A stretch of DNA of 64,000 bases from Anaeramoeba flamelloides (taxonomy: Eukaryota > Metamonada > Anaeramoebidae): NCBI GenBank assembly GCA_027625915.1, contig JANTQA010000048.1:2356001-2420000 (forward strand), written 5' to 3'. Shown here one piece after another: positions 36,550 through 47,400 of the stretch. Each line of letters opens with the position of its first letter. Within the stretch, counting starts at the first letter, position 1. Below the pieces are notes generated by a model that was not told where the DNA came from, did no database searches, and saw only the letters and a list, made by a program, of their open reading frames with translations. The position numbers and the translations under genes were made by a program.

Positions 36550-36842
36550 GTTATTATTTTTGAGAATTTTGCTTTTTTATTTTTGAATTTAGTTATATTT
36601 AACAAATAACTTTTCTCTTCTTTTTTTTCTTTTCATCTATTTATTCTTTTATTATCTTTAACTTTTATTTATATTTATTTTTATTTTTTATTTTTTTTTT
36701 TAATTTTCTTTTTCATGTTAATCTTCATTTGAGTCAATTAATATTTTTCAAACCTTGAAGTTTAAATATATTTCTCATTTGACGGACTTCAATAAAGCAT
36801 ATAAGCTCATAAACTTTTATTAAATTGTTTTTTAGAGAAAAG

Positions 36843-37317
36843 ATGGCCAATGGAAAATCATCCGATTCTTGGATAAATTATCCTTTTATACCAGGTTTGA
36901 ACAATATTTACAATACTACTTTCAAGTAACAAACGTTTGTCGAAAATTAGGTTCAAAAAGCAATTCAATTTACATGTTAATTTTTTGAGAATATTTTTTT
37001 ACAGGATTTATTTTTCTTGAAAATAAATTTTTATGTCTAAATTTAGAATATTGATATACTTTAATTGTTGTTTATTATTTTGTCACTTAATGGCGACATT
37101 GGTTACTTTTTTTGTATTGTAATTCAAAAAATTTTTTTGAACAAAATTTAGAAATAAATTTGAAAAATAATTGATAACAAAAAAATCAATACTTAAATAT
37201 TCCTTTTTTTTTTTGTATTTTTCAGAGTTGATGTTTTTTAAGAGATTTCAAGATCCAAACATAAACCCACGCGTGAAAGGATGGGGTTATTGTTTAGTGT
37301 GTATCATATGCGAATAG
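36843..37317 (+). CDS. Possible tiny two-exon gene
   Basis: After an acceptor-like TTTTTTAG, an ATG at 36843 opens MANGKSSDSWINYPFIP. A donor CCAG-GTTTGA (intron from about 36896) and the acceptor TTTTTCAG at about 37225 join in frame to ELMFFKRFQDPNINPRVKGW and a short end YCLVCIICE, then TAG. AATAAA follows at 37325. Both pieces are GC-richer than the flanks. The donor GTTTGA is weaker than others here, and an overlapping frame in the first exon (RKDGQWKIIRFLDK) is equally protein-like. About 47 residues; no family recognised. Confidence 0.3.
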
Positions 37318-39049
37318 GAGACATAAATAAACACTTTGTAGTAAGGTTATTGATTTTGTATTGTTTTTTGATTTTTCCATTTACTTTTTTTTTTTTCGAT
37401 GAAAATAATTTTTTTTAATTTTTGATTAAAAAGCAGAGAAGATTATAAAAAATTAAGGGTGTGGTTCTAATACACTTGTGAAAAATTATCCCAGAAGAGA
37501 ATTTTTAATTGAAATTTAACTTCTTATTATACGTATTTATCTTTGGCACTCATCTTCATATTCGAGTTTTTTATGATAAGACATTTTCTCATGATATTAA
37601 CAATTAATCCACTATAAAATTAAAAAAAAAATGCAATTAGTCCTACTATATCATGAAAAATCATAAAATCATGATGATCCAAATCATCACGATCAAATGA
37701 AAAAAATCGTGAAAAAATGACAAAGTATTTTTTTAAAAAAAAAATTATAAAAAAATTTCTTGACACTTATAGCCCTGAGACTTTTATAACATTTTTACAC
37801 TATAAATATGTTAAAAATGTTTGAAAGGTTTGTAGGTTATCTTTAGGTATTTGAAAGTTTTAAAACACACAAAAGTTTTATAAACGGGACGAATCTATTT
37901 GTAATTGAAATTTTTTTTTTCTCTTTTCATTTTGTTTTTTAACAAAATATAAAATCACATATGAATTTTATTATGATTCTAATAATTATCCATTTCAACA
38001 ATACACTTGAATATAAAATAGATGTGTTTTTTTTTAAGGGGGGTTATTACCTTCACAAGTCAAATAACCAAAAAGAATTGAGAGTCAATTCTTTCATATT
38101 GGTGAACGGTCAAACAAAAATACCTAAACTCTAATTGTGTTTTCTGTCCAATATAAAGACATGAAAAGAAGAATAAGTAAAAGAAAATAAATGTTCAAAT
38201 AATCTTAATAATTGGTGATAATGTGGCAAGGTTGCTGTGAAAGCTTTTGAACGTCAATCCATGCCCTTTCAACTTTCTTAAAATAAAGAAAAGGTTTTTA
38301 TACCAAGAACACATTCTTTAAAGAACTCGAGCGAAGGGCTGTTGTTTTAGAAGGTCGTTTATCCAGCACAATTTACAATATCACGATTTTCTGTAAGATT
38401 ATTTATTTATCTTTAGTTTCTATAGTATTCTGATCTCAAACGAAAGATATATTTGTCAAACTAAATCAATTTAAAACACAGAATTAAACCCTTTGATCTG
38501 ATATTTGATTGAATCAACTATCTTTTTTGTTGTTTTTTCAAAGAATAACTTTTTTCTTGGATCAGTATTTTGATCAAAAAAATTTTTCTTTATAAAAATA
38601 TTGCTGAATTAATCCAAAATCCATCAACTATTATACGGGGGTTACTTTTTAATCATGATATTTTTATTTATCACGATTTTTTAATAATTATCGCGATTTT
38701 TATAATCTTATCGCAATTTTTTATATTATTACATTAATATTGAATATCGCGATTTTCTGATATATTGCGTTTTTCTAAAATATCTCCATTTTTGTAATTT
38801 TTTGTGACTTAAACATATAAATCATCAAAAACTCTATTGTGTGGTGGTGATAATGTATTACTTCAAGATTGGCAAATAATGAATATAATAGTTTCAAATC
38901 TATCGATAATATTGGTATGATCTACAAAAATTGCTATATCAAAGGTAACCAGTCGAAAACATTTCAACACACAGGATAAAAAAAAAATTAAAAAAAAAAA
39001 GATTATATAATTTTTTGTTATTTTTTTAATTCTTGCTTTTCTTTCTCTT
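37318..39049. other. Intergenic region with a cluster of ATCGCGATTTT-like motifs
   Basis: No confident gene. At 38655-38785 the motif TATCGCGATTTT, with variants CACG, CGCAA and TGCG, recurs about five times every 20-40 bases. A coding-like island FFKELERRAVVLEGRLSSTI (about 38320-38385) lies before a possible TGTAAG donor, but it has no start and stops lie close by. Confidence 0.4.
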
Positions 39050-39430
39050 CTTGACAATCATGAATAATTTTTTTGGAAAAAAATATAAAAATTTGCTCGT
39101 TTCTCACTTTTAGATTACATTCAATTATAATAAACATTATTGGTTAATAAAAGATCTTGCATCATAAATCATTGTTCAAAATAATTAACAATATAGTCGG
39201 AAAATCCAATTTCCATGTTATATTAATATTTTTTTACAATTTAACAGTAAAAGTGTTGAATGTTTTTTTTTTCCGATATAAATAGTTCTAACCATACATC
39301 TTGGAGGAATTTTAATTTTAATAAATATCTTTCACAGGGATAACCAATCATTTTAACAATTAAAGAATCATATAGTTATTTAAATTGGAAAAATATTTAG
39401 TTTGGCAGATAATCTATATTTACATATGCA
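39050..39430 (+). repeat. Dispersed repeat R, copy 3 (5' part)
   Basis: Aligns with 19085-19430 through ATTGGTTAATAAAAGATCTT, GGAAAATCCAATTTCC, AATAAATATCTTTCACAGGG and TTAAAGAATCATATAGTTAT. The second half of the repeat is absent. Confidence 0.5.
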
Positions 39431-39990
39431 ATTGGGTCACCCAATTTGGTTGTTTCAACAATCTACTTCATTCTCTATGTTTATTAATGAAAGTATTGAT
39501 GGGTAAAAATTACATTTCAAACAATATAGATCTCATAAATATTGGCTTTCAGAAATAATACTTTGAAATAATTCAGAATTGTTTTACAAGTTCTTATGAA
39601 AATTTTTATAATTATTTTGATCCAGCAATTGCCTAAAATGATCAATTTTCAGATTTTTTATTCTAAATCTTATTGAAAAATGAAATGTTAAAAAAATTGG
39701 ATTAGTTAATGCTTTTTATTGCTTAATAAAAAGATCAATATTTTCAATTACCTCCCAAGATTTAAAATAATCACATCTTAATAATTAAAATAAATCATCA
39801 AATATCACAATTCTTAAATGGAAATCACAACTTAAGCTTGTCACCCGAATAAAAAATTGAAAAGTAATATGATTTATAAAATCTTTTTTAGGAAATTTGA
39901 ATGTAGATTTTGTGCATTTTTATTTAGAAGTAAATCGTTTGATTGGATACAATTATTTTATTAAAAATTCAATTTTAGTAGACCTACTAA
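39431..39990. other. AT-rich spacer
   Basis: No gene, repeat or site recognised. Confidence 0.4.
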
Positions 39991-40446
39991 CTGTTGAGAG
40001 AAAAATGTTGGACACAGAAAAATGGTTTGGCACCATTTTTAATTGGGAACATTAGTAAAATTGAAAATCAAATCCTATTGATAACTAGGTGACTTTTATA
40101 TAAACCCAGGTTTAAAGGTGTTACAAGTTCATTAATCCGTGTTACGTGTAGAATACTCATTCGAATGGTTGATAACTAAAGTAGACCATGTTATTTTAAC
40201 AAAAATCCAAGTTTTAGTAAAGTTTACTATTAATTCTGAAAATGTTTATTTTTAAAATTGCTTTAGATTATAAGAGATAAAGTTTTGGAAAAGTAGAATT
40301 ACATTAATTCTTATTATAATATGTAGATTATTGATATTTTCTTTAGTTATTTCACAAACGATTGAATTTAAAAATCATTTTCAGTAATGTTCCCAATTAA
40401 AGTTGGTGTTCAACCATTTTTCTCTGTCCAGCATTTTTCTCTCTAA
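39991..40446. mobile_element. MITE family 2, full-length copy
   Basis: Inverted ends of about 60 bp: the left reads GAGAGAAAAATGTTGGACAC, then AGAAAAATGG and AATTGGGAACATTA. The right reversed reads GAGAGAAAAATGCTGGACAG with the same continuation. The interior is AT-rich and non-coding. A truncated inverse copy lies at 23823-24183. Confidence 0.8.
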
Positions 40447-40940
40447 GGTGAGGCAAATTTTAAGAATAAATTTTAAAATTATAAAATTATAAAAATAAAA
40501 AAATACTTTGGATTCTTCTTTTTGGTTAGTTTTAATTTTAAATATAAGATATTGGATTTACAACAATCTTCTTGAACTATCTTGTAGATTTTTTAATTGC
40601 AAGAATACGTGTTTGATAGGTTGTTATAAGAAAGGTTCTAATCGACATTTTGATTCTTATTTGCTTGGAAGAATTCTGGTAATTTATAATTGTTTTACAG
40701 TGATCAAAATAATAGGTTACCAAAGGATATAATCCGTATTTCAAAATATAATCTCTACTTTTTTTTCTTCTTGTCCTAATGACAACATCCAATTGCCTAC
40801 CCAATAGTATACCTAATTTCAAATCAATTTTGAAAGTAAACTTCTTGATATTTTTAGTAAAATTTAAATTATGAATTCAATTTTATTTTTAATTATTCAT
40901 TTTTTTGAAATTTTTTATTTTTTTTTTGTTTTGATTTTTA

Positions 40941-42317
40941 AGGGAGTAGCCACGGTAAAGAAAAATTTTTCACTTTTTTGCAATTCTGAAGAGGATCAGA
41001 AAATAACATTTTTTACTTTGGTTGTCCCTCCTTGATTTTTATTATTTAAAGTACTTCATTCATTAGATTTATTAATTTTTTTTTTTCAGGTCTCAAAGAA
41101 ATTGCCACAATCGAATGTTGAGTTGAATTACAAAAAATAGTATTTTGAATGTTGAATGACTTATCTTTTATCCTTCTCTCAACATTCTATTGTGGCATTT
41201 AATTTTTTCCATTTTTTTTTTTTTCATCATTTTTGAGATTTTTTAAATCAAGACAACATAAAGCATTAGAAATATTTTTTTATTAGTGGCATTTGGGATT
41301 AATGGATTTTATTTAAAAAGAACAACAATATTACAATTGAGAGAATATAAAAGGAAACATAAATGGGGCTTAAATAGCTAGCAGAAATCCAAAAAATAGA
41401 ATAATAATTATCCCAAAACATTACTTGTTAAGGTTTTAAATCGTTGGGTTTAGTGGAATATGAGAAGTGAATATGATTATATGTTATCAAAGTTTAAACC
41501 AAAAAATAGCTAAATTTTTTTTTCAAAGAATCTGAAATTATCTTCTCCCAAAAAAAAAAACTAAACCCCATTCCAAAAATTTGGACACATCTAAAATCAA
41601 AAATAGGCAAAACAAAAACTCAATTTATTATATTCTCCCAAATCTAATATAAAACGGGATTTAAGTAACCCAGTATTAATGTTTTTATAAATAATCATTT
41701 TCATCCAAATATAAGAAAAAAATATAAAACAAAAAATCAAAACAAGTGTGTCCAAAAAAAATGAAACGAGCAGAAATGAAAGAGTTTGAACAAAAAATAT
41801 ATTGTTTAGATTTGTTAAAATTACACCAACAATGGTTGATCGATCAAATGATAAGATGCCATGTACCGGTTGTATGTGGATTTTTCAAGTTTTGAAACTC
41901 AACTGTAACCATCTATCAACCATCTATAAAAAATTTTCAGATCTAACTAAACCGATTAAGTAACTGAAAAATTGAAAATGAAAAGAAAAACAAAAAACAC
42001 AAAAAATGAAATAGTTTGTTGAATTAAAATTAATTTCCAATTGGATGTAAATTATGTTATTGTTATTTTTCCAACTGTTTAAACTGTGTCCAAATTAATC
42101 AAATTAAGTTTATTTTAATAAAAAAATAATAATAATAATAAAACTATTTTATCAATATAATCTCAATTTTTTATTGTTCAACATGACTAAAAAAAAATAT
42201 CAAATAATTTTTTTAAAAAAATTTTTTAGAGAATCTACGATCACACGCCACTAAAATAAAATGTTCTTATCTCATCTCTCTCAAATTTTTATCATATCTT
42301 ATGGTGTATCTACTCCC
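40941..42317. mobile_element. Inserted 1.38-kb element with AGGGAGTAG ends
   Basis: Interrupts a family 4 MITE. Its ends are AGGGAGTAGCCACGGTAA at the left and, reversed, AGGGAGTAGATACACCATAA at the right. Both sides carry TA, consistent with a TA target duplication. Inside lie a 100-bp hairpin (41111-41203; arms TGCCACAATCGAATGTTGAG and CTCAACATTCTATTGTGGCA) and a small ORF at 41761-41895. No recognisable transposase. Confidence 0.6.
41761..41895 (+). CDS. Small ORF inside the AGGGAGTAG element
   Basis: Forty-four codons from ATG (A-rich context typical of starts here) to TGA, beginning MKRAEMKEFEQKIYCLDLLK and continuing with LHQQWLIDQMIRCHVPVVCG. The amino-acid mix is unlike the Lys/Asn/Phe noise frames around it. 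It could be a remnant of a transposon gene, the first exon of a gene, or chance. Not recognised. Confidence 0.25.
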   Translation: MKRAEMKEFEQKIYCLDLLKLHQQWLIDQMIRCHVPVVCGFFKF

Positions 42318-42567
42318 TTAATTGAATGATTAAAAGTTAATAAATAATTTTTCTCAATTTTTTGAGATAAAGTTTTTTGCTTGATCCATTATTTTTAGAA
42401 TTTCTTTTTAAATAATAGAACTTTAAGAAACCAGCACCATGCTTTTTTAGGGTTTGTTATCGGTTTCTTTGATTAGTTGGTGTATAGGTCTTCTATAACA
42501 AAAAAACACGCTTTTTATTTTGAAAAATAGATTAAAATTTTCAGTAGTGTTCATTTTAACAACAGTA

Positions 42568-44453
42568 CCTAAAGTTTACTTTCTCTGAAATTAATAAAAA
42601 GATTAATTTGTATTTTTTAACGACTTGTAATTTTGATTACTGTCATTTTCTAATTAATACATTAAATTTTTTTTAACGTTCCAAGATATTGTGTCCATAA
42701 ATTGGTTGAAAAAATCCCAAGATCTTCCAAAGATCATTTGATAATAAAAGTTTTGTGATTTAATTTAGCTTTTTTCTAATTTAACTTTGAGATAAAATTT
42801 ATTTTTCTTAGTTTGAATCTAATAGTATTAGTTTCTCAATCTTGTGTTTTGTATAATTTTCATCGTGTTTCAAAATTAAATAGTGAAATTTTATTTATAT
42901 TTTTTTCCAAACTACAAATTAAACTGTTTAAGAATCGTATGATTGGTAGGTGTTTACGAATAAATTCAAAGTTTTTAGTTGTCCATTGAAATATTTATTT
43001 GGTTTTTTTATCAATTAACTAAAAAAAAAAAAATTTTTTTTGATTGAAAAGCTCCAAATAAAACTAAACTTAAAAAAAATTTCATTTGAAAACCACCAAC
43101 CATATTTTTTTACAGCTTACCTACCTTCCAATTTCCACACTTTCACTCATCAATTTGGATTTCGGAAAAAAATAAATTGATAAAAATTGCCTTTTGGTAA
43201 ACTACCATTATCAAAACTCATACCAAGTCCAAGACCAATCAGTAGAAAACCAGAAATGAAAAATCGCCACACCCAACACAAAAAAATCATTTTTCGAATT
43301 TACCTTATATAAAACCAGAAAATGATCTATAAAAGTTTTTGAATATCTGAAGAAATTTCTTACTTTTTGATAGGTACAATTTTTTTTCAGAAAGTAACCT
43401 TTGATCAAGCACCTAAAAACAGAACCTTTGAGTGAAATTGGAGTCTTAAATCACACAAACAACACCCCTTAAATTACAAACCCAATTACTAATTTAAAGA
43501 TCTATGATCCAAACTAACTGTTTTGTAAAAAAATTATCAAATTGGCATTACTTGATAAATGAGTTGAAAAAGTCCTTATTTTCAAATATTTTTCGACCGA
43601 TTTTTTTCTTCATTTTAAATCAAATACCAAGCCTAAAAATAGATTGTTTATTTTTATCAAAATAAAATTCAAAACAACACAAAAACCAAAATTTTTGTAT
43701 CTTCAAATTATTCTAATTTGGATTTAAATCTGTAAAAAAAGAAAAAGTGAATTTTTTCGATTTTTTGTTGCTATTATTTTTTTATTCACTTAAAATTGGC
43801 TTTCAGGTTTTGGGAATCGTATATCAGTCCAGTTTGAGATTTCAACCTTATTAGCTCTGATATCCTAAAAAGTTGAAAAAAATTTTTAGACTGATTTCAC
43901 TTTTTGAAAATCTGAAATGTTTGCTTTTAGTCCAGTTTTTGTCAAAGTATATTTTCATGTTTGTTACCATTTTCCAATTAAAACCAATTTGACAATTTTT
44001 TTAGGTGAAAGATACCCCAAAAAACAAAAAAATAAAAAACTGTTGTTCTTCTTTAGAATGATAAAGATTTTGCAAAATAATTAAACACTGTTTCCAACTA
44101 ACGAAAAAAATGGAGTTGAATTCAAATCAGGATCTAAGTACCTCTAAAGAAAAAAAGAAAAAAAAAATTAATGAAAACGCCTTTGTCAAATTTGAAAAAA
44201 AGAAACATAATTAATTCTCAAATTCTTTGATAGAAGTTGTAAACGAGTTAATTCCAAGACATTTTAAAAACTGAAAATATTTCAACGGTTGAGTTGATCG
44301 TTTCCAAATTAAGATAGAATCACAAAAAATATCAAATTAATGATCTTAACTAATAATGAGGTGTTTAACAAACAACTTTCAGTTGATTTGGTTTTGAGTA
44401 ATTTCAAAAAAAGGAAAGAATGTTCATTTTTTTACTTTTTTTAAATTATTAAA
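42568..44453. other. Upstream region of xanthine dehydrogenase
   Basis: No confident gene. A minus-strand ORF of 46 codons at 43150-43290 is listed separately. The rest is AT-rich without repeats that I could match. Confidence 0.4.
43150..43290 (-). CDS. Possible small hydrophobic ORF
   Basis: ATG at 43290 opens MIFLCWVWRFFISGFLLIGL, followed by GLGMSFDNGSLPKGNFYQFI, and ends in two TGA codons. It would be a single-pass membrane peptide. Trp and Gly content is higher than in random frames here. No homologue recognised, and exon boundaries nearby are unclear. Confidence 0.2.
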   Translation of the reverse strand: MIFLCWVWRFFISGFLLIGLGLGMSFDNGSLPKGNFYQFIFFRNPN

Positions 44454-47400
44454 ATGCTTTCAATTTTTAATAACTCAAAAGGATCTCTTAAATTTGGTAC
44501 TTATTTACCACAATTTCAAAGAACATTTTCTCATGTAACAAATTTCAAAACAAATCAGGAATTCTATTTGAATGGGAAGAAAATAGTCTTGAAAAGCGGC
44601 GAATTTGATACCCGCAAAACACTATTGGATTATTTACGTGAAAATGGTACACTATTATTTTATTCTTCAAAAATATTTTTTTTTTGTTTTTGTTTTTGTT
44701 TGTTCTTACAATTCACAAAATTTCTTTTTATTTTTCAAAATGTCGTTTCCAAAATTCCTAACCTTTTGAATTAATTGTAGAAATAACAAGTGTTAAACTT
44801 GGCTGCGGAGAAGGTGGCTGTGGTGCTTGTACTGTCATGATGTCTTACTATGATCATGAAGGGAAAATTGAGTATGTGCAATTTCTTTTTTTTTTCTTTT
44901 TATTGTTGTTGCTTATTTTTCTTTTTCATTTTTTTTTATTTTTTTTTTTTATTTTCTTTTCAAATTTCCAAAAAACTTTAAAAACAAAAAAAAAAATTCA
45001 AATAATAGACATAAGGCTGTGGATTCTTGCCTTGTACCACTTTGTTCAATCGACCACTCTGTCATTACTACTGTAGAAGGACTTGGGTCACTTGATAACC
45101 TTCATCCAGTTCAAGTAAGCATTATACTTTTAACAAGACTTGATTAATTTTATTGTTTTTTTATTTTGATTTTTTACCTTTTTTTTTTTAATATTCCTAT
45201 TCTTTTCACATAAACTTTTTAATTTCCAAAATTTTCTCAATTACAATAGGAAAGATTTTCTAAATTACACGCAACACAATGGTAAATATTTTTTCTTTGA
45301 AAGATTTTTTTTTCCCTTTTTTAATTTTCCAATTTCTATTTATTGAGTTTGACATTTTTTTTTCTTTTCTCTCATTCGAACACAAAGGTGGGGTTGTCAA
45401 CTTAAATCTCAATTAAAAACCACCACATAGTTTAACAACTCTTAAAATATACTGAGATTTGGAATCTAATATGGATAAAATTTCAACTGGTTTTTCTTTT
45501 TCAATTCTGAAATATTTCTTTTATTTCGAATTCTTCAATTAACCCAAAATATACCATAATATTTTCATTAAAAAGAACCCAACAAAAAAAAAAAAGTAGA
45601 GATTACAGATTACAATCTGTTTCCTTGAAAGCTCTGTTTGTCAAAGAAAAATTAGAAAATCAAGTGAAAATTTTTTCACATTGATTATCCAAATACCAGA
45701 AAGGCCTTTTTTTTTTTTGAGAAATTATCAATACAGCCCTCGGATTTTTTAATGTACATAATAAGATCACATCTAAGGCACAAAAAAACATTGACTATTA
45801 TACCACACAATCTTTTTTTTTTTTTTTTATTACAAACACTAATCTAAAAAAAAATTTTTCTACGTACTATTTAAGAAGTGCGACTTCAAAAAAAATATTT
45901 TTTTTGCGCCTATTTGATTAATTAGAGTTTTCAAAAATAATTTCATAAATAGCTGATTATTTTGTCAACTCTAGTAATAAATTTGTTAAATCTAGTAATA
46001 AATTTGTGAAAAAAAATCCAAATTAGTGAATATCGACTGAACTAATGATAATCTCATTTTTTAACGAAAAAATTAAATTGATGAATTTCCCTATTATCAA
46101 ACAATATAAAATTTTTAAAAGTTAAAATACATCGACAAAAATACACCATCGAATTCCCAACATTTTCAATGTAACTGTAATAAAAATAATTTTAAACAAA
46201 AAAAAATAAAAAACAAATTAAAGGAAAAACCAACATTAAAAAAAAGCTGATGCTTTAATGTAAAAAGTAATTAAAAAAAGAAATGTTACTTGTTATAGAA
46301 AAAATATTTACGTATTGACTAGACCCTTAAAGTCGAGAAAAATCTAAAATTTAAACATTTTTCAGATACCCTGTAAAACTATTTTACAATTAATCAAACA
46401 ACAAAGTGAATTAAAATGACTCATGAGAAATAAAAAAACTAGAAAGTTATCAAAATTTGAAATGAATATTTGCTTTTTCAAAAAGAAATGAAAATATTTT
46501 ATTTTCTTTTCAACTTTTAGAATGAAGGTTCTTAAGAACTTTTTACTTGATTTTTTATTTAACAATTTGATTTTTTGTCACTATAAGTCAACTTGTTGCA
46601 ATCAAAACAACAACTTTTATTTTTGTTTTAATAATTTATTGACTTTTTCTTATTGATCTGATCTTCTTTCACCTTATTTAAAGATAAAGTTTTGTAGATC
46701 TTCGTACTTTTTTTTTTTTTTTTTTAGAATTTACTGTTCTGAATTCAAGCTAATTTCTTTCAAGGGATTTAATTGAAATTTCTCTGAAAAGCAATTATAA
46801 ATTTTCAATCTAGTTTGCTTTTAATTTCGAATAATAAGAGTATTTGAAATTTTTACGAAGAGATTGAAAAAAAAAGGATGATATCTTAATTACCAGATTT
46901 CTGATTATTTTTATATCCAAAGAAATGAAAAAAATCATTTGGTTTCTCATTTCACTTTCACTGCAAACTCTTTCATAAAATAAACTTTGATTTCAAATTT
47001 CTGGGCTTAAAGAAAGAACCTTAAAGTTAAAACCGATCGGAAGGCCAATTTAATGAGAAAAAAAAAAAAAAAATAATATATTTTATCAAAAAAATTAAAA
47101 AATAATTTCTTTTTTGCGTGTTTCAAACTCTTTATTTTATTATTTTTGATGTGAAAACCAACATAAAACGAATTCACTTTATTTAAATTGTAACCAAAAA
47201 AAAAAAAAAAAAAAACAAATTAAATAAAATAAAAGTGGAATGTGTACCCCAGGATTTATTATGACACTTCAATCCAATTTAGAAATGTTACATTCTGAAG
47301 ATCCAAATTCAATTACTATGCATGAATTAGGGAAATCCTTTGATGGGAATATCTGTAGGTGTGGAGCCAATAGGCCAATTTTAGATGTAGCCTATTCATT

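Larger units (their letters stand above)
40698..42565 (+). mobile_element. MITE family 4, copy 4, split by another insertion
   Basis: The left half (40698-40940) begins CAGTGATCAAAATAATAGGT and follows copy 3 up to GTTTTGATTTTTA. The right half (42318-42565) resumes at TTTTTTGAGATAAAG and continues with TAATAGAACTTTAAGAAACC to the right end AACAACAG-TA. Between the halves sits the element at 40941-42317. Relative order shows the family 4 copy was there first. Confidence 0.75.
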
